DNA from: Gammaproteobacteria bacterium
GTDB taxonomy: Bacteria; Pseudomonadota; Gammaproteobacteria; Pseudomonadales; Azotimanducaceae
DNA: 55,071 nt
Assembly (NCBI GenBank): GCA_028821125.1
Contig: JAPPHD010000140.1
Coordinates: 1-55,071, forward strand
Reading direction: 5' to 3'
Part shown: in pieces, positions 1 through 8,839 of the stretch
Layout: each line of letters opens with the position of its first letter
Numbering within the stretch: position 1 is the stretch's first letter
The notes under the pieces: model-generated
What the model was told of the DNA's origin: nothing
The model's database searches: none
The model's input: only the letters and a program-made list of their open reading frames with translations
Position numbers and translations under genes: made by a program

Positions 1-1
1 G

Positions 2-82
2 GACAATGTGGCCGTGCGCCGAAAGGGAAGCGCCGTATGCGAACTCGCTGTTGAGACGTTTTTCCATGCTGGAAACGGCTGA
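2..82 (+). CDS. 3' end of an upstream gene, possibly dxr
   Basis: An open frame enters from the left edge and stops at TGA 80-82, three bases before the rseP ATG. Only 26 residues are visible and no motif can be recognised. dxr commonly precedes rseP in gammaproteobacteria, so it is the best guess from gene order. A second frame (3-92) is also open to a TGA that overlaps the rseP start, so even the frame is uncertain. Confidence 0.3.
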   Translation, partial: DNVAVRRKGSAVCELAVETFFHAGNG

Positions 83-85
83 AGT

Positions 86-1411
86 ATGCTGATTTATCCC
101 CTGGCATTCCTGGTGACGCTCGGCGTTCTGGTCACCATTCACGAGCTGGGCCATTTCGTGGTGGCGCGCTGGTCGGGTGTCCGCATCGTGCGGTTCTCGG
201 TGGGTTTCGGCAAACCCATCTGGTCCCGGTTCGACAGGCACGGCACCGAGTTCGCCCTGGCCGCCATTCCGCTGGGCGGTTACGTGCGCATGCTCGATGA
301 ACGCGACGCCGATGCGGGCGTGGAAATCAGGCGCGGCGACGTGACCTACACGAAACTCAGCGTCTGGTGGCGCATGGCGATCGCCGTTGCCGGCCCGTTC
401 GCGAACTTCGTGCTGGCGGCCGTCGCCTACTGGTGCCTGGCGGTGGCGGGCACCGTCAACCTCGTTCCCATGATCGGCGAGCTGGAGGAGACGAGCCCCG
501 CCTGGGAAGCGGGAATGGAAAACTACCGGGAGATCGTCGCCGTGGACGGCCGGCCGGTGAAGACCTGGCAGGAAGTGGTCATGGCCCTGTCCAACCGGCT
601 GGGCGACAGCGGCGAGATCCAGCTCGGCGTGCGCGAGTTCGGCGATGACGCCGCCACCACCGTGGCTGTTCCCGTCCGCGATTGGCTACGGGGCGTGGCG
701 GATCCCGACCTGCTCGATTCCCTGGGCCTGGCGCCCGCCCACCTGGCGGTCGTCGGGCTGGTGCAGGCTGACGGGCCGGCATCCCGCGGCGGCGTCGAGG
801 TATGGGACCGCATCACCGCCATCGACGGGGTGCCGGTCGAAGACTGGCCGGCCATGGTTGGCGAGGTGCAGGGGTCCCCGGGACGCGCCACGGAATGGAC
901 GGTTGTCCGCCGGGGCGTGACGCTGATCCTGTCGGTGACGCCGGACAGCCGTGTGCTCGAAGACGGGTCCGAAATCGGTTTCGTGGGTATCGGCTGGGCG
1001 ACGAACCAGGTCCGCTACGGGCCGCTGGAAGCCGTTCCGAGGAGCCTCGCGGAAACCGGCTCCAAGACCCTGCTGATGCTCGACCACCTGAAAAAGATGT
1101 TCGTCGGCGCGGTATCGGTGCGCAACCTGGGGGGGCCGATCACCATCGCCAAGGTGGCCGGCGATTCCGCCCAGGCCGGCTGGCGTGTCTATGTCGGAAT
1201 TCTCGCGCTTTTGAGCATTTCGCTCGGTGTGCTGAACATGCTGCCCATACCCATGCTCGACGGCGGCCACGTGCTCTATTGCCTGGCGGAGCTGATCGGC
1301 CGTCGGCCGGTGCCGGAGCGGGTCCAGCTTGTCGGCGCCCAGGTGGGCCTGCTGGTGGTGGGCGGCATCATCATGCTCGTTCTCATCAACGATATCGCGA
1401 GGTTCATGTAG
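86..1411 (+). CDS. rseP: RIP site-2 zinc metalloprotease RseP
   Basis: Inner-membrane intramembrane protease that performs the second cleavage of the anti-sigma-E factor RseA and clears signal-peptide remnants. The 441-residue protein begins with a membrane helix carrying HELGH (H19, E20, H23), the zinc-binding HEXXH motif. Two PDZ-like regions follow in the periplasmic centre (about residues 115-300). Near the C-terminus NMLPIPMLDGG supplies the third zinc ligand (the LDG motif), and a final membrane helix closes the protein. Length matches the family (about 450). It heads the envelope cluster and its stop TAG overlaps the bamA GTG by one base, so the two are translationally coupled, consistent with their shared role in outer-membrane homeostasis. 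Confidence 0.97.
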   Translation: MLIYPLAFLVTLGVLVTIHELGHFVVARWSGVRIVRFSVGFGKPIWSRFDRHGTEFALAAIPLGGYVRMLDERDADAGVEIRRGDVTYTKLSVWWRMAIAVAGPFANFVLAAVAYWCLAVAGTVNLVPMIGELEETSPAWEAGMENYREIVAVDGRPVKTWQEVVMALSNRLGDSGEIQLGVREFGDDAATTVAVPVRDWLRGVADPDLLDSLGLAPAHLAVVGLVQADGPASRGGVEVWDRITAIDGVPVEDWPAMVGEVQGSPGRATEWTVVRRGVTLILSVTPDSRVLEDGSEIGFVGIGWATNQVRYGPLEAVPRSLAETGSKTLLMLDHLKKMFVGAVSVRNLGGPITIAKVAGDSAQAGWRVYVGILALLSISLGVLNMLPIPMLDGGHVLYCLAELIGRRPVPERVQLVGAQVGLLVVGGIIMLVLINDIARFM

Positions 1412-3807
1412 TGGCCCGGGCGGCACAGACGGCGCGGCGGGCCTGGGCCGTTCTGGCGTTCGTCTGCGCGCTGCTGCTGCCGGCGGCCGGCTGGGCACAA
1501 CAGGCGTTTACCATTTCCGACATCCGCCTGCAGGGGCTGCAACGCGTCTCCGCGGGAACCGTGTTCAACATCCTGCCCGTCCAGGTGGGCGATACCGTCG
1601 ATGAAGTCGCGGTGCGCCAGCTCATGCGGCTGCTGTTCTCCTCCGGTTACTTCGATGACATCCGCATGGCGCGCGACGACGACGTACTCGTGGTCTCGGT
1701 GATCGAGCGCCCCGCCATCGAGTCCATCGAGATCGAGGGCAACAAGGCGATCAAGACCGAGGCCCTGCTCGAAGGCCTCACCCAGCAGGGATTGAGCGAA
1801 GGCGAGATATTCAAGCAGGCGACCCTGGAGCGGGTCGGCCTGGAACTGGAACGGCAATACGTCTCCCAGGGGCGCTACGGCGCCTCCATCGAGACGAACA
1901 TCGAGGAACTGCCCCGCAACCGGGTTGCCATCGGCATCGACATCGAGGAGGGCAAGACCTCGGGCATCCGGCACATCAATGTGGTCGGCGCCACCATATT
2001 TCCGGAAAAGGAACTGCTCGAAGAGATGGAACTGCAGCACCCGGGCCTGTTCTCCTTCTTCCGCAACAACGACAAGTACAACCGCGAGAAACTCACCGGA
2101 GACCTCGAGAAGATCGAGTCGTACTACAAAGACCGGGGATACGTCGAGTTCGAGCTCACCTCCACCCAGGTGAGCATCACCCCCGACAAGCGCCAGGTGT
2201 ACATCTCCATGAACGTCGAGGAAGGCGAGAAATACACCATCGACGAGGTCAATCTGCTCGGCGAGCTGAACGACGTGAAGCCTGAAGACCTGCGCCCGCT
2301 GATGCTGGTGGAGCCGGGGCAGGTGTTCTCGCAGGCCTGGCTGACCGCCACGGAGGAACGCCTGGAGGCGGCGCTGGGCAATTCCGGTTATACCTTCGCC
2401 AGTGCGGGCGGCATTCCCCGCGTCAAGGAAGGCGGCACGGTGAGCATCGATGTGGTGGTCGATGCCGGCAAGAGGGCCTACGTGCGCCGCGTGAGCTTCG
2501 CCGGCAACCGCGTGACCCAGGACGAGGTGATGCGCCGGGAGCTGCGCCAGATGGAAGGCGGTTGGGCCTCCACTGCCCAGATCGACCTGTCGAAGCTGCG
2601 CCTGGAACGCCTCGGCTACTTTCAGGCAGTGAACGTCGAAACCCCGGAGGTACCCGGCACGGACGATCAGATCGACGTGAATTTCTCGGTGGAGGAACAA
2701 CCCTCGGGCAGCATTTCGGCGACCCTGGGTTACAGCCAGGGATGGGGCCTGGTGGTCGGCGCCAACTACCAGGAAAACAACGTGCTCGGCACGGGCAACA
2801 GCCTGGGCCTCGGCCTTTCGTACTCGAAATATCAGAAATCGGCCAACTTCAATTACTTCAACCCCTACTACACCCTCGACGGCATCAGCCGGGGCTACAA
2901 CGCCTATTTCCGCCGCCTCGACTGGGACGAGCGCAATATCGCCCGCTACAGCACCGATGCCTTCGGTGTGGGCGTGAATTTCGGCTTTCCCATCGGCGAG
3001 ACCCAGCGCATCAACTTCGGCGGCTCCGTGGAACAGACATCCCTTACCGAAGGGCGCTTTCCGGCGCTGGAGATCAGCGAGTTCCTCGAGAAGAACGGCG
3101 ACGACTTCCTGAATTTCAAGGCCAACCTGTCCTGGGTCGGTTCCACGCTCAACCGTGGCCTGTTCCCGACCCGCGGCCGCTCCCAGACGCTGGCCCTGCA
3201 GGCATCGATACCGGGCAGCGACCTGCAGTTCTGGAAGGTTACCTACCGGGGCGAACAGTACTTCCCGTTCTTCGCCGGGCTGACGCTGCGCTTCCGCACG
3301 GAGCTTGGGTATGGCGGCGGCTACGGCAATACCAAGGCGCTGCCGTTCTACGAGCACTTCTTTGCCGGCGGCTTCGGCTCCATTCGCGGGTTCGAGCAGT
3401 CCACGCTCGGGCCGCGCACCACCAATCCCACCCACGACATCGACGGGAACCCCATCCCCGAGGGCTTTTTCCGCCGGGGCAGGGCCCGTGACGGAGACCC
3501 GTTCGGCGGCAACATGCTGGTCGAGGGCAGCCTGGAACTCATCCTCACCCTGCCCTTCGTCGAGGAGAACCGGCAGTTCCGGCCGGTGATATTCGTCGAC
3601 GCCGGCAACGTCTTCAACTCCAACTGCCCGGACGTCAGCCGCAACTGCTTCGGTTTCGATGTCAACGAGTTCCGGTACTCGGTGGGCTTCGGCGTTACCT
3701 GGCTCACCGCCATGGGGCCCATGACCTTCGGCATCGCGAAGCCGTTCAACACCAGCGAGATCGACGAGAAGGAGTCGTTCCAGTTCGAGTTGGGCGTCGC
3801 TCGATAA
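1411..3807 (+). CDS. bamA: Outer-membrane protein assembly factor BamA
   Basis: Omp85-family core of the BAM complex, which inserts beta-barrel proteins into the outer membrane. I chose GTG 1411, which overlaps the rseP stop (TAGTG). It gives 798 residues (E. coli BamA is about 810) and places a hydrophobic signal peptide directly at the N-terminus, ending near GWAQQ. Five POTRA domains follow (about residues 30-420; the first opens FTISDIRLQGLQ) and then a C-terminal 16-strand barrel. The barrel contains the conserved loop-6 motif in the IRGFEQS segment. The longer frame that extends upstream into rseP lacks a signal peptide at its start and is spurious. Confidence 0.97.
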   Translation: MARAAQTARRAWAVLAFVCALLLPAAGWAQQAFTISDIRLQGLQRVSAGTVFNILPVQVGDTVDEVAVRQLMRLLFSSGYFDDIRMARDDDVLVVSVIERPAIESIEIEGNKAIKTEALLEGLTQQGLSEGEIFKQATLERVGLELERQYVSQGRYGASIETNIEELPRNRVAIGIDIEEGKTSGIRHINVVGATIFPEKELLEEMELQHPGLFSFFRNNDKYNREKLTGDLEKIESYYKDRGYVEFELTSTQVSITPDKRQVYISMNVEEGEKYTIDEVNLLGELNDVKPEDLRPLMLVEPGQVFSQAWLTATEERLEAALGNSGYTFASAGGIPRVKEGGTVSIDVVVDAGKRAYVRRVSFAGNRVTQDEVMRRELRQMEGGWASTAQIDLSKLRLERLGYFQAVNVETPEVPGTDDQIDVNFSVEEQPSGSISATLGYSQGWGLVVGANYQENNVLGTGNSLGLGLSYSKYQKSANFNYFNPYYTLDGISRGYNAYFRRLDWDERNIARYSTDAFGVGVNFGFPIGETQRINFGGSVEQTSLTEGRFPALEISEFLEKNGDDFLNFKANLSWVGSTLNRGLFPTRGRSQTLALQASIPGSDLQFWKVTYRGEQYFPFFAGLTLRFRTELGYGGGYGNTKALPFYEHFFAGGFGSIRGFEQSTLGPRTTNPTHDIDGNPIPEGFFRRGRARDGDPFGGNMLVEGSLELILTLPFVEENRQFRPVIFVDAGNVFNSNCPDVSRNCFGFDVNEFRYSVGFGVTWLTAMGPMTFGIAKPFNTSEIDEKESFQFELGVAR

Positions 3808-4024
3808 CCCCCGTCGAATCCGGCCGACAGCCGGGTGACACATGCGACGGCCTGAGACGGCTTCGGAAAGGCGGACGGCGCGCGGTGTCCTCGCTTCCCG
3901 GGGAAAGGCGGGTCAAGCCAGCCTGCCTGTTCTGATGTAGAATGACGCCCGGTACGAAAGTCGGCGAAACAGGCGGGGCGGGCTGGCATCAGGCTCTGAG
4001 CGGGACCAGAAGAGGAGTTGCAGT

Positions 4025-4567
4025 GTGAACAACAGGCTGGCGGTCGAAATCACCGGATTGGCATTGTGCGGGTTTCTTCTCGCCACGCCGCTGGCGGCGG
4101 CGGAACTGGAAATCGCCGTTCTGGACACCCAGCGGGCAATCGTCTCCACCGAAGAAGCCCAGGCGCTGATGGAGAAGGCGCAGAACGAGCTTAAAGAGGA
4201 AGAGACCGAGGTCAATGCCCTGGGCGAGGAGCTTCTCGCACTGCAGCAGCAGATCGAGAAAGACGGCGAGATCATGAGCCCGAGCGAGCAGCGCCGCATC
4301 CAGAAGGAAATCGAAGACAAGCAGATCGATTACCAGTACCTGGTCAACAAGCTGCAGAAGCAACTCAACGACAAGCGGCAGGAACTGCTGCAGGTGATGG
4401 CGCCCAAGCTCAATGCCGTGCTCGAAGACCTGATCGCCCTGGAAGGCTACGACCTCATCATGGAGCGGGCCAACCTTCGCTACGTCAATCCCAAGCACGA
4501 CATAACGCGCCGGGTCACCGAGAAACTCAACGAGAAGCGCGAAAAAACCGAAAATTCCGATTCGTGA
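4025..4567 (+). CDS. skp: Periplasmic chaperone Skp/OmpH
   Basis: Skp holds unfolded outer-membrane proteins in the periplasm and delivers them to BamA. GTG 4025 is preceded by a purine-rich ribosome site (AAGAGGAG) at a suitable distance. The product is 180 residues with a signal peptide ending at about LAAAE (residue 26). The rest is rich in Glu, Lys and Gln in heptad-like order, as expected for the long coiled-coil arms of the Skp trimer, followed by the conserved hydrophobic C-terminal block around GYDLIMERANLRYVNP. A 217-base gap separates it from bamA, so it may have its own promoter, though none is convincing. The position between bamA and lpxD is the classical one. Confidence 0.95.
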   Translation: MNNRLAVEITGLALCGFLLATPLAAAELEIAVLDTQRAIVSTEEAQALMEKAQNELKEEETEVNALGEELLALQQQIEKDGEIMSPSEQRRIQKEIEDKQIDYQYLVNKLQKQLNDKRQELLQVMAPKLNAVLEDLIALEGYDLIMERANLRYVNPKHDITRRVTEKLNEKREKTENSDS

Positions 4568-4571
4568 CCCG

Positions 4572-5636
4572 ATGCGGGGGCGCGAGGGGGTTGACTCCCG
4601 CCAGAATCGTCCCAGGGCGTTCAGCCTCGGCGAACTGGCCGAACGCGTAGGCGGCGAGGTCGTCGGCGACCCGGCCATCGAGATCGAGGGGCCGGGCAGC
4701 CTGGCCGGCGCCCGGGCCGGGCAGATCAGCCACCTTTCCCATGCCGCCTACCGGGACAAGCTCGCCACCACGGGCGCGTCCGCGGTGATTCTAAGGCCGG
4801 ACGATCTCGCCGGCTGCCCGACCAATGCCCTGGTCGTCGCCAATCCCTACCACGCGTTCGCCAGGGTCTCCCAGCTCTGGGACGATCCGCCGCCCCTGAA
4901 TCGGGGAATACACCCGAGTGCCGACGTCCACCCCGGCGCCTCGATTCACCAGGCAGCCCGTATCGGCCCGAATGTGGTGGTGGGTCCCGATACCGAGGTG
5001 GCCCCCGGGGTTCGCGTTTATGCCAATGCCGTGATAGGCCCGCGCTGCAGGCTCGATGAGGACGTTCGGCTGATGGCGAACGCGACGCTGTACGCCGATG
5101 TCAAACTCGGGGCGCGAACCGTGGTCCATTCCAATTCGGTGATCGGCTCGGACGGCTTCGGCTACGCCCCGGACGCGAACGGGCGGCTGGAAGCCATTGC
5201 CCAGCTCGGTGGCGTGACGGTGGGCCGTGATGTCTCGATAGGCTCGGGGACGACCATCGACCGGGGCGCCATCGACGATACGGTGATCGAAGACGGCGTC
5301 AAGATCGACAACCAGGTGCAGATCGGGCACAACTGCCGCGTCGGGGCGCACAGCCTCATCTGCGGGTGCGTTGGATTGGTGGGCAGCACAACCGTCGGCC
5401 GCCACTGCGTGCTGGCGGGCATGGTAGGCGTCGGCGGCGACCGTCCCATCGACATCTGCGACCACGTGACGGTGAGCGGGGTGACCCACGTGGCGGGCTC
5501 CATCACCGAGCCCGGCACCTATGCGGGCGGTACAATCCACGACAGGATGCGCCCCTGGAAACGCAATGCCCTGCGTTTTCAGCGGCTCGACGAACTCTTC
5601 AAGCGCGTTACCCGGCTGGAGCGGAAGATCCGATGA
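4572..5636 (+). CDS. lpxD: UDP-3-O-acylglucosamine N-acyltransferase LpxD
   Basis: Third step of lipid A synthesis: transfers a 3-hydroxyacyl chain from ACP to the 2-amino group of UDP-3-O-acylglucosamine. The 354-residue protein has the N-terminal uridine-binding domain (about 15-110, starting FSLGELAERVGGE). A left-handed beta-helix of hexapeptide repeats follows (about 112-320), then a C-terminal helix. The NQVQIGHN segment carries the histidine corresponding to the catalytic base. The ATG lies four bases after the skp stop and the 3' end overlaps fabZ by ATGA, so this is one lipid A transcription unit. Confidence 0.96.
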   Translation: MRGREGVDSRQNRPRAFSLGELAERVGGEVVGDPAIEIEGPGSLAGARAGQISHLSHAAYRDKLATTGASAVILRPDDLAGCPTNALVVANPYHAFARVSQLWDDPPPLNRGIHPSADVHPGASIHQAARIGPNVVVGPDTEVAPGVRVYANAVIGPRCRLDEDVRLMANATLYADVKLGARTVVHSNSVIGSDGFGYAPDANGRLEAIAQLGGVTVGRDVSIGSGTTIDRGAIDDTVIEDGVKIDNQVQIGHNCRVGAHSLICGCVGLVGSTTVGRHCVLAGMVGVGGDRPIDICDHVTVSGVTHVAGSITEPGTYAGGTIHDRMRPWKRNALRFQRLDELFKRVTRLERKIR

Positions 5637-6088
5637 ACCAAGGTCCACAGGAACCCCTAGACATCAAGAGCCTGTCGGAGTACCTGCCGCACCGCTACCC
5701 GTTCCTGCTGGTCGACCGGGTCACCGAGCTGGTGCGGGGGAAGCGTGTCAAGGGCTACAAGAACGTCACCGTCAACGAGCCGTTCTTCGCCGGCCACTTC
5801 CCGGGTCATCCGATCATGCCCGGCGTACTGATCGTGGAGGCCATGGCCCAGGTGTCGGGGGTGCTGGCGATGGAGACCCGGGAAACCCCGCCGGTGGGCT
5901 CCATTTTCTACCTGGCGGGAATGGACAACACCCGGTTCAAGCGGCCCGTGGTGCCGGGCGACCGGCTCGACATGGAAAGCGAGTTGCTCGTGGAACGCCG
6001 TACCGTGATGAAATTCGCGTGCAAGGCCCATGTTGCGGGCGAGCTTGCCTGCGAGACGCAGATTCTCTGCGCGGCACGCACGTTGTGA
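5633..6088 (+). CDS. fabZ: 3-hydroxyacyl-ACP dehydratase FabZ
   Basis: Hot-dog-fold dehydratase that converts 3-hydroxyacyl-ACP to trans-2-enoyl-ACP. It draws on the same 3-hydroxyacyl-ACP pool as LpxA and LpxD. ATG 5633 overlaps the lpxD stop (ATGA) and gives a 151-residue protein, the family length; the longer frame starting inside lpxD is not used. HRYPFLLVDRV near the N-terminus is diagnostic. The central GHFPGHPIMPGV segment carries the catalytic His55, followed by Glu69 in the long hot-dog helix. The 3' end overlaps lpxA by GTGA. Confidence 0.97.
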   Translation: MNQGPQEPLDIKSLSEYLPHRYPFLLVDRVTELVRGKRVKGYKNVTVNEPFFAGHFPGHPIMPGVLIVEAMAQVSGVLAMETRETPPVGSIFYLAGMDNTRFKRPVVPGDRLDMESELLVERRTVMKFACKAHVAGELACETQILCAARTL

Positions 6089-6882
6089 GTTCCATCGACG
6101 CGCGGGCGATCGTCGACCCGGATGCGCGGCTCGGCGAAGACGTCGAAGTGGGGCCGTGGAGCGTCATCGGCCCGGGCGTGGTCATCGGCGACCGCTGCCG
6201 CATCGGCACCCACGCCATCATCAAGGGCCCGACCCGCATGGGCGCCGGCAACCGGGTGTTCCAGTTCGCGACCCTCGGCGAGGAAACGCCCGCCCTGGCT
6301 TACCGTGGCGAGCCGACCGTGCTGGAAATCGGTGACGACAACGTCTTTCGCGAGGGCGTGACCGTGCATCGGGGCATGGTTCAGGGCCGGGGAAAGACCG
6401 TCGTGGGCAGCCACGGGCTCTTCATGGCCTATGTGCACATCGGCCACGACTGCCTGGTGGGCGACCATGTCGTCATGGCGAACAACGCCTCGATCGCCGG
6501 GCACTGCACGGTGGGCGATCATGCCAACTTCGGCGGCTACGCGGGCGTGCCTCAATTCCGCTATGTGGGGGCCCACACTCATGTGGCCGCGATGAGCCTG
6601 GTTCTCAAGGATGTACCGGACTATGTTACGGCGGCCGGCAATCCGGCCTGCGCCGTGGGCATAAACGCCGAAGGCCTGCGCAGGCGCTGCGCAGGCGCCG
6701 AAACCATATACGCTCTCAAGGAGGCGTTCAGGGTGGTGTTCCGGTTGGGCCTTACCGCCGACGAAGCCTGTGCGCGGTTGTGTGCGGACTATCCCGACTC
6801 GGCGGAGGTCGGGCGCTTCGTCGCATCGATCCGGGCTTCCGAGGTGGGTATCGTCCGGCCGCGTCCGGGCCGGCCGGAGTAG
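6085..6882 (+). CDS. lpxA: UDP-N-acetylglucosamine acyltransferase LpxA
   Basis: First step of lipid A synthesis: 3-O-acylation of UDP-GlcNAc. GTG 6085 overlaps the fabZ stop (GTGA) and gives 265 residues (E. coli LpxA is 262). Hexapeptide repeats start at once (VSSIDARAIVDPDARLGEDVEVGP) and run to about residue 190, followed by an alpha-helical C-terminal domain. The catalytic-histidine region reads AYVHIGHDC, retaining both histidines of the E. coli AHIAHDC segment. YRGEPTVLEIGDDNVFRE is the typical substrate-binding stretch. Confidence 0.96.
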   Translation: MSSIDARAIVDPDARLGEDVEVGPWSVIGPGVVIGDRCRIGTHAIIKGPTRMGAGNRVFQFATLGEETPALAYRGEPTVLEIGDDNVFREGVTVHRGMVQGRGKTVVGSHGLFMAYVHIGHDCLVGDHVVMANNASIAGHCTVGDHANFGGYAGVPQFRYVGAHTHVAAMSLVLKDVPDYVTAAGNPACAVGINAEGLRRRCAGAETIYALKEAFRVVFRLGLTADEACARLCADYPDSAEVGRFVASIRASEVGIVRPRPGRPE

Positions 6883-6951
6883 CGAACGGCGTGCTGCCCG
6901 GCGGGTGACGATGACCGCTCGGCAACGAACCCCGGATTGGGGCCGGAGAGC

Positions 6952-8124
6952 GTGACGGCCACCATCGGCATCGTTGCGGGCGAACCATCGGGCGACAAGC
7001 TTGGTGCGGGCCTGATGCGGGCCCTTCACCGACGCTACGACGGGTTGCGATTCGCCGGCGTGGGTGGCAATGCCATGCTCGAACAGGGCCTGGAATCCAT
7101 GGGCAGCATGGAAACGCTGGCGGTAAACGGCTTCCGGGATCCCCTGTTGAAGCTGCCGGGCATTCTGGGCCTGCTCGCGGACCTGCGCCGGCGCTTCCTT
7201 GCCGATCCCCCGGCCGTCTTCGTCGGCGTCGATTCCAACGTCTTCAACCTGCGCCTTGAACGCATGCTGAAAGGCCGTGGCGTTCCGACCGTCCACTACG
7301 TCAGCCCGTCGGTCTACGCCTGGCGCCGCGGCCGGGTGAAGCGCATCGGGCGGTCGGCAGACCGGCTGCTGGCCCTGTTTCCCTTCGACAAAGCCTGCTA
7401 CGCAGGGACGGAGACCGAAATCGTGTACGTCGGCCATCCGCTCGCCGATGCCATCGGCCCCGACGCCGGTGCCGAGGCCAATCGCCGGGCCGCGCGGCAC
7501 AGCCTGGGCCTTGCCGGGGACAAACCGGTGGTCGCGCTCCTCCCGGGGAGCCGCATCGGCGAGGTGAGGCTGATGCTCGACTCCTTTCTGGAAGCCGCCG
7601 GGCTGCTCCTGGATTCGATCGACGGAGCGACCTTCGTGATTCCCTGCCCGTCGCCGCGGGTTGCGGAGATGGTGAAGAAGTCGCTGCTCGAGTGGCCGCA
7701 ACTGCCCTGTTCGGTACATCCCGGCGACGGCCGGCTGCCCCTGACCGCGTGCGATGCGGCCCTGGTCAAGTCGGGCACGGGGACGCTCGAGGCGATGTTG
7801 CTGCGCAGGCCCATGGTGGTGACGTACCGCCTCGGGCCGCTGACGTGGTGGCTGGCCCGCCGGCTTGTCCACACGGACTTCGTTGCGCTGCCGAACCTGC
7901 TGGCCGGCCGGGCCCTGGTACCGGAACTTCTGCAGGGTGACGCGACCCCGGCCGCGCTGGCGGAAAAACTGCATTCGGAACTGGACAAATCCACTCGCCA
8001 TCCAGATCATTTGCAGGCGTTTTCGGCATTGCACGAGCGCCTGCGCAGGAACGCCAGCGAACGTGCGGCCGATGCGGTGGCGGGCCTGTTGCCGAAGGCG
8101 AACGCGATGGAGCGCGGAACATAA
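6952..8124 (+). CDS. lpxB: Lipid-A-disaccharide synthase LpxB
   Basis: GT19 glycosyltransferase that joins UDP-2,3-diacylglucosamine and lipid X to make the lipid A disaccharide. I prefer GTG 6952, which follows a GGAG-like site five to eight bases upstream and begins VTATIGIVAGEPSGD. An in-frame TTG at 6937 would add five residues. The protein is 390 residues. AGEPSGDKLGAGL near the N-terminus, VSPSVYAWRRGRVKRI in the middle and the C-terminal nucleotide-sugar region (LLPGSRIGEV, SGTGTLEAML) are family hallmarks. It follows lpxA after a 69-base gap. Confidence 0.95.
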   Translation: MTATIGIVAGEPSGDKLGAGLMRALHRRYDGLRFAGVGGNAMLEQGLESMGSMETLAVNGFRDPLLKLPGILGLLADLRRRFLADPPAVFVGVDSNVFNLRLERMLKGRGVPTVHYVSPSVYAWRRGRVKRIGRSADRLLALFPFDKACYAGTETEIVYVGHPLADAIGPDAGAEANRRAARHSLGLAGDKPVVALLPGSRIGEVRLMLDSFLEAAGLLLDSIDGATFVIPCPSPRVAEMVKKSLLEWPQLPCSVHPGDGRLPLTACDAALVKSGTGTLEAMLLRRPMVVTYRLGPLTWWLARRLVHTDFVALPNLLAGRALVPELLQGDATPAALAEKLHSELDKSTRHPDHLQAFSALHERLRRNASERAADAVAGLLPKANAMERGT

Positions 8125-8215
8125 CCACGGCCGGAAAGACCCTGTTCGACGCGGGGGAAACATCGAGACGGTGCGCTGAGGCAACCCGCCGCGGAAGGGG
8201 TGAACGGGTACGGAT

Positions 8216-8839
8216 GTGGCTCAACTGACGGTCTTTTCCGGAAGCGGCAGGAATACCTGGGAGGCTCACCTGGCGGCGGGCGTCGACGAAGTGGGCCGCG
8301 GCCCGCTGGCCGGCCCGGTGGTGGCGGGCGCGGTCATCCTCGACCCCGAGCGGCCCATAGAAGGCCTGAGGGATTCCAAGCGCCTGAGCCCGGGGCGACG
8401 GAATGAGCTTTCCCTTGAAATCCGGGAGAGCGCCCTTGCCTGCGCGCTCGGGCGGGCTGAAGTGGAAGAGGTGGACCGGCTCAACGTGCTGGGCGCCAGC
8501 CTGCTCGCCATGCGGCGCGCGGTGGAGGCATTGGGGGTGCGGCCGCGCATCGTCTACGTGGATGGAAACACCTCGCCGGCGCTGCGGGTGACCACGGTCG
8601 CCGTTGTGGGCGGCGACGACCTCCTGCCCCAGATCAGCGCCGGCTCCATCATTGCGAAGACGGCGCGGGATGCGGAGATGGCCGAGCTGGCCGGCGCCTT
8701 TCCGGGCTACGGCTTTGAATCCCACAAGGGCTATGCGACCCGGCAGCATCTCGACGCACTTGCCCGGCTTGGCCCCTGTGCGGCCCATCGGAACAGTTTC
8801 GCGCCGGTTCGCCGGGCGCTTGCGGAGGCAATGAGGTGA
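8216..8839 (+). CDS. rnhB: Ribonuclease HII
   Basis: Removes RNA from RNA-DNA hybrids and initiates ribonucleotide excision. The 207-residue product starts at GTG 8216. [16 protein letters not shown] carries the first acidic pair (Asp and Glu of DEVGRGP), and IVYVDGN and [12 protein letters not shown] carry further active-site acids. [10 protein letters not shown] is the conserved C-terminal signature. rnhB stands between lpxB and dnaE as in many proteobacteria, and its stop overlaps the dnaE start (GTGA). Confidence 0.95.
   Translation: MAQLTVFSGSGRNTWEAHLAAGVDEVGRGPLAGPVVAGAVILDPERPIEGLRDSKRLSPGRRNELSLEIRESALACALGRAEVEEVDRLNVLGASLLAMRRAVEALGVRPRIVYVDGNTSPALRVTTVAVVGGDDLLPQISAGSIIAKTARDAEMAELAGAFPGYGFESHKGYATRQHLDALARLGPCAAHRNSFAPVRRALAEAMR

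Noticed and set aside
1276-3843. 855-residue open frame antisense to bamA
   Set aside because: High-GC shadow of a strongly supported gene; no start context or domain. The same applies to other long antisense frames, for example across lpxA-lpxB (5,908-8,184), dnaE (8,731-11,760), the BVMO (32,602-34,698) and the quinoprotein dehydrogenase (52,883-54,970).
3938-3943. TAGAAT as the -10 of a skp promoter
   Set aside because: No acceptable -35 or sigma-E element at the required spacing.
5521-6882. Apparent FabZ-LpxA fusion frame
   Set aside because: The upstream part is out of frame with fabZ; the LpxA protein starts at GTG 6,085, coupled to the fabZ stop.
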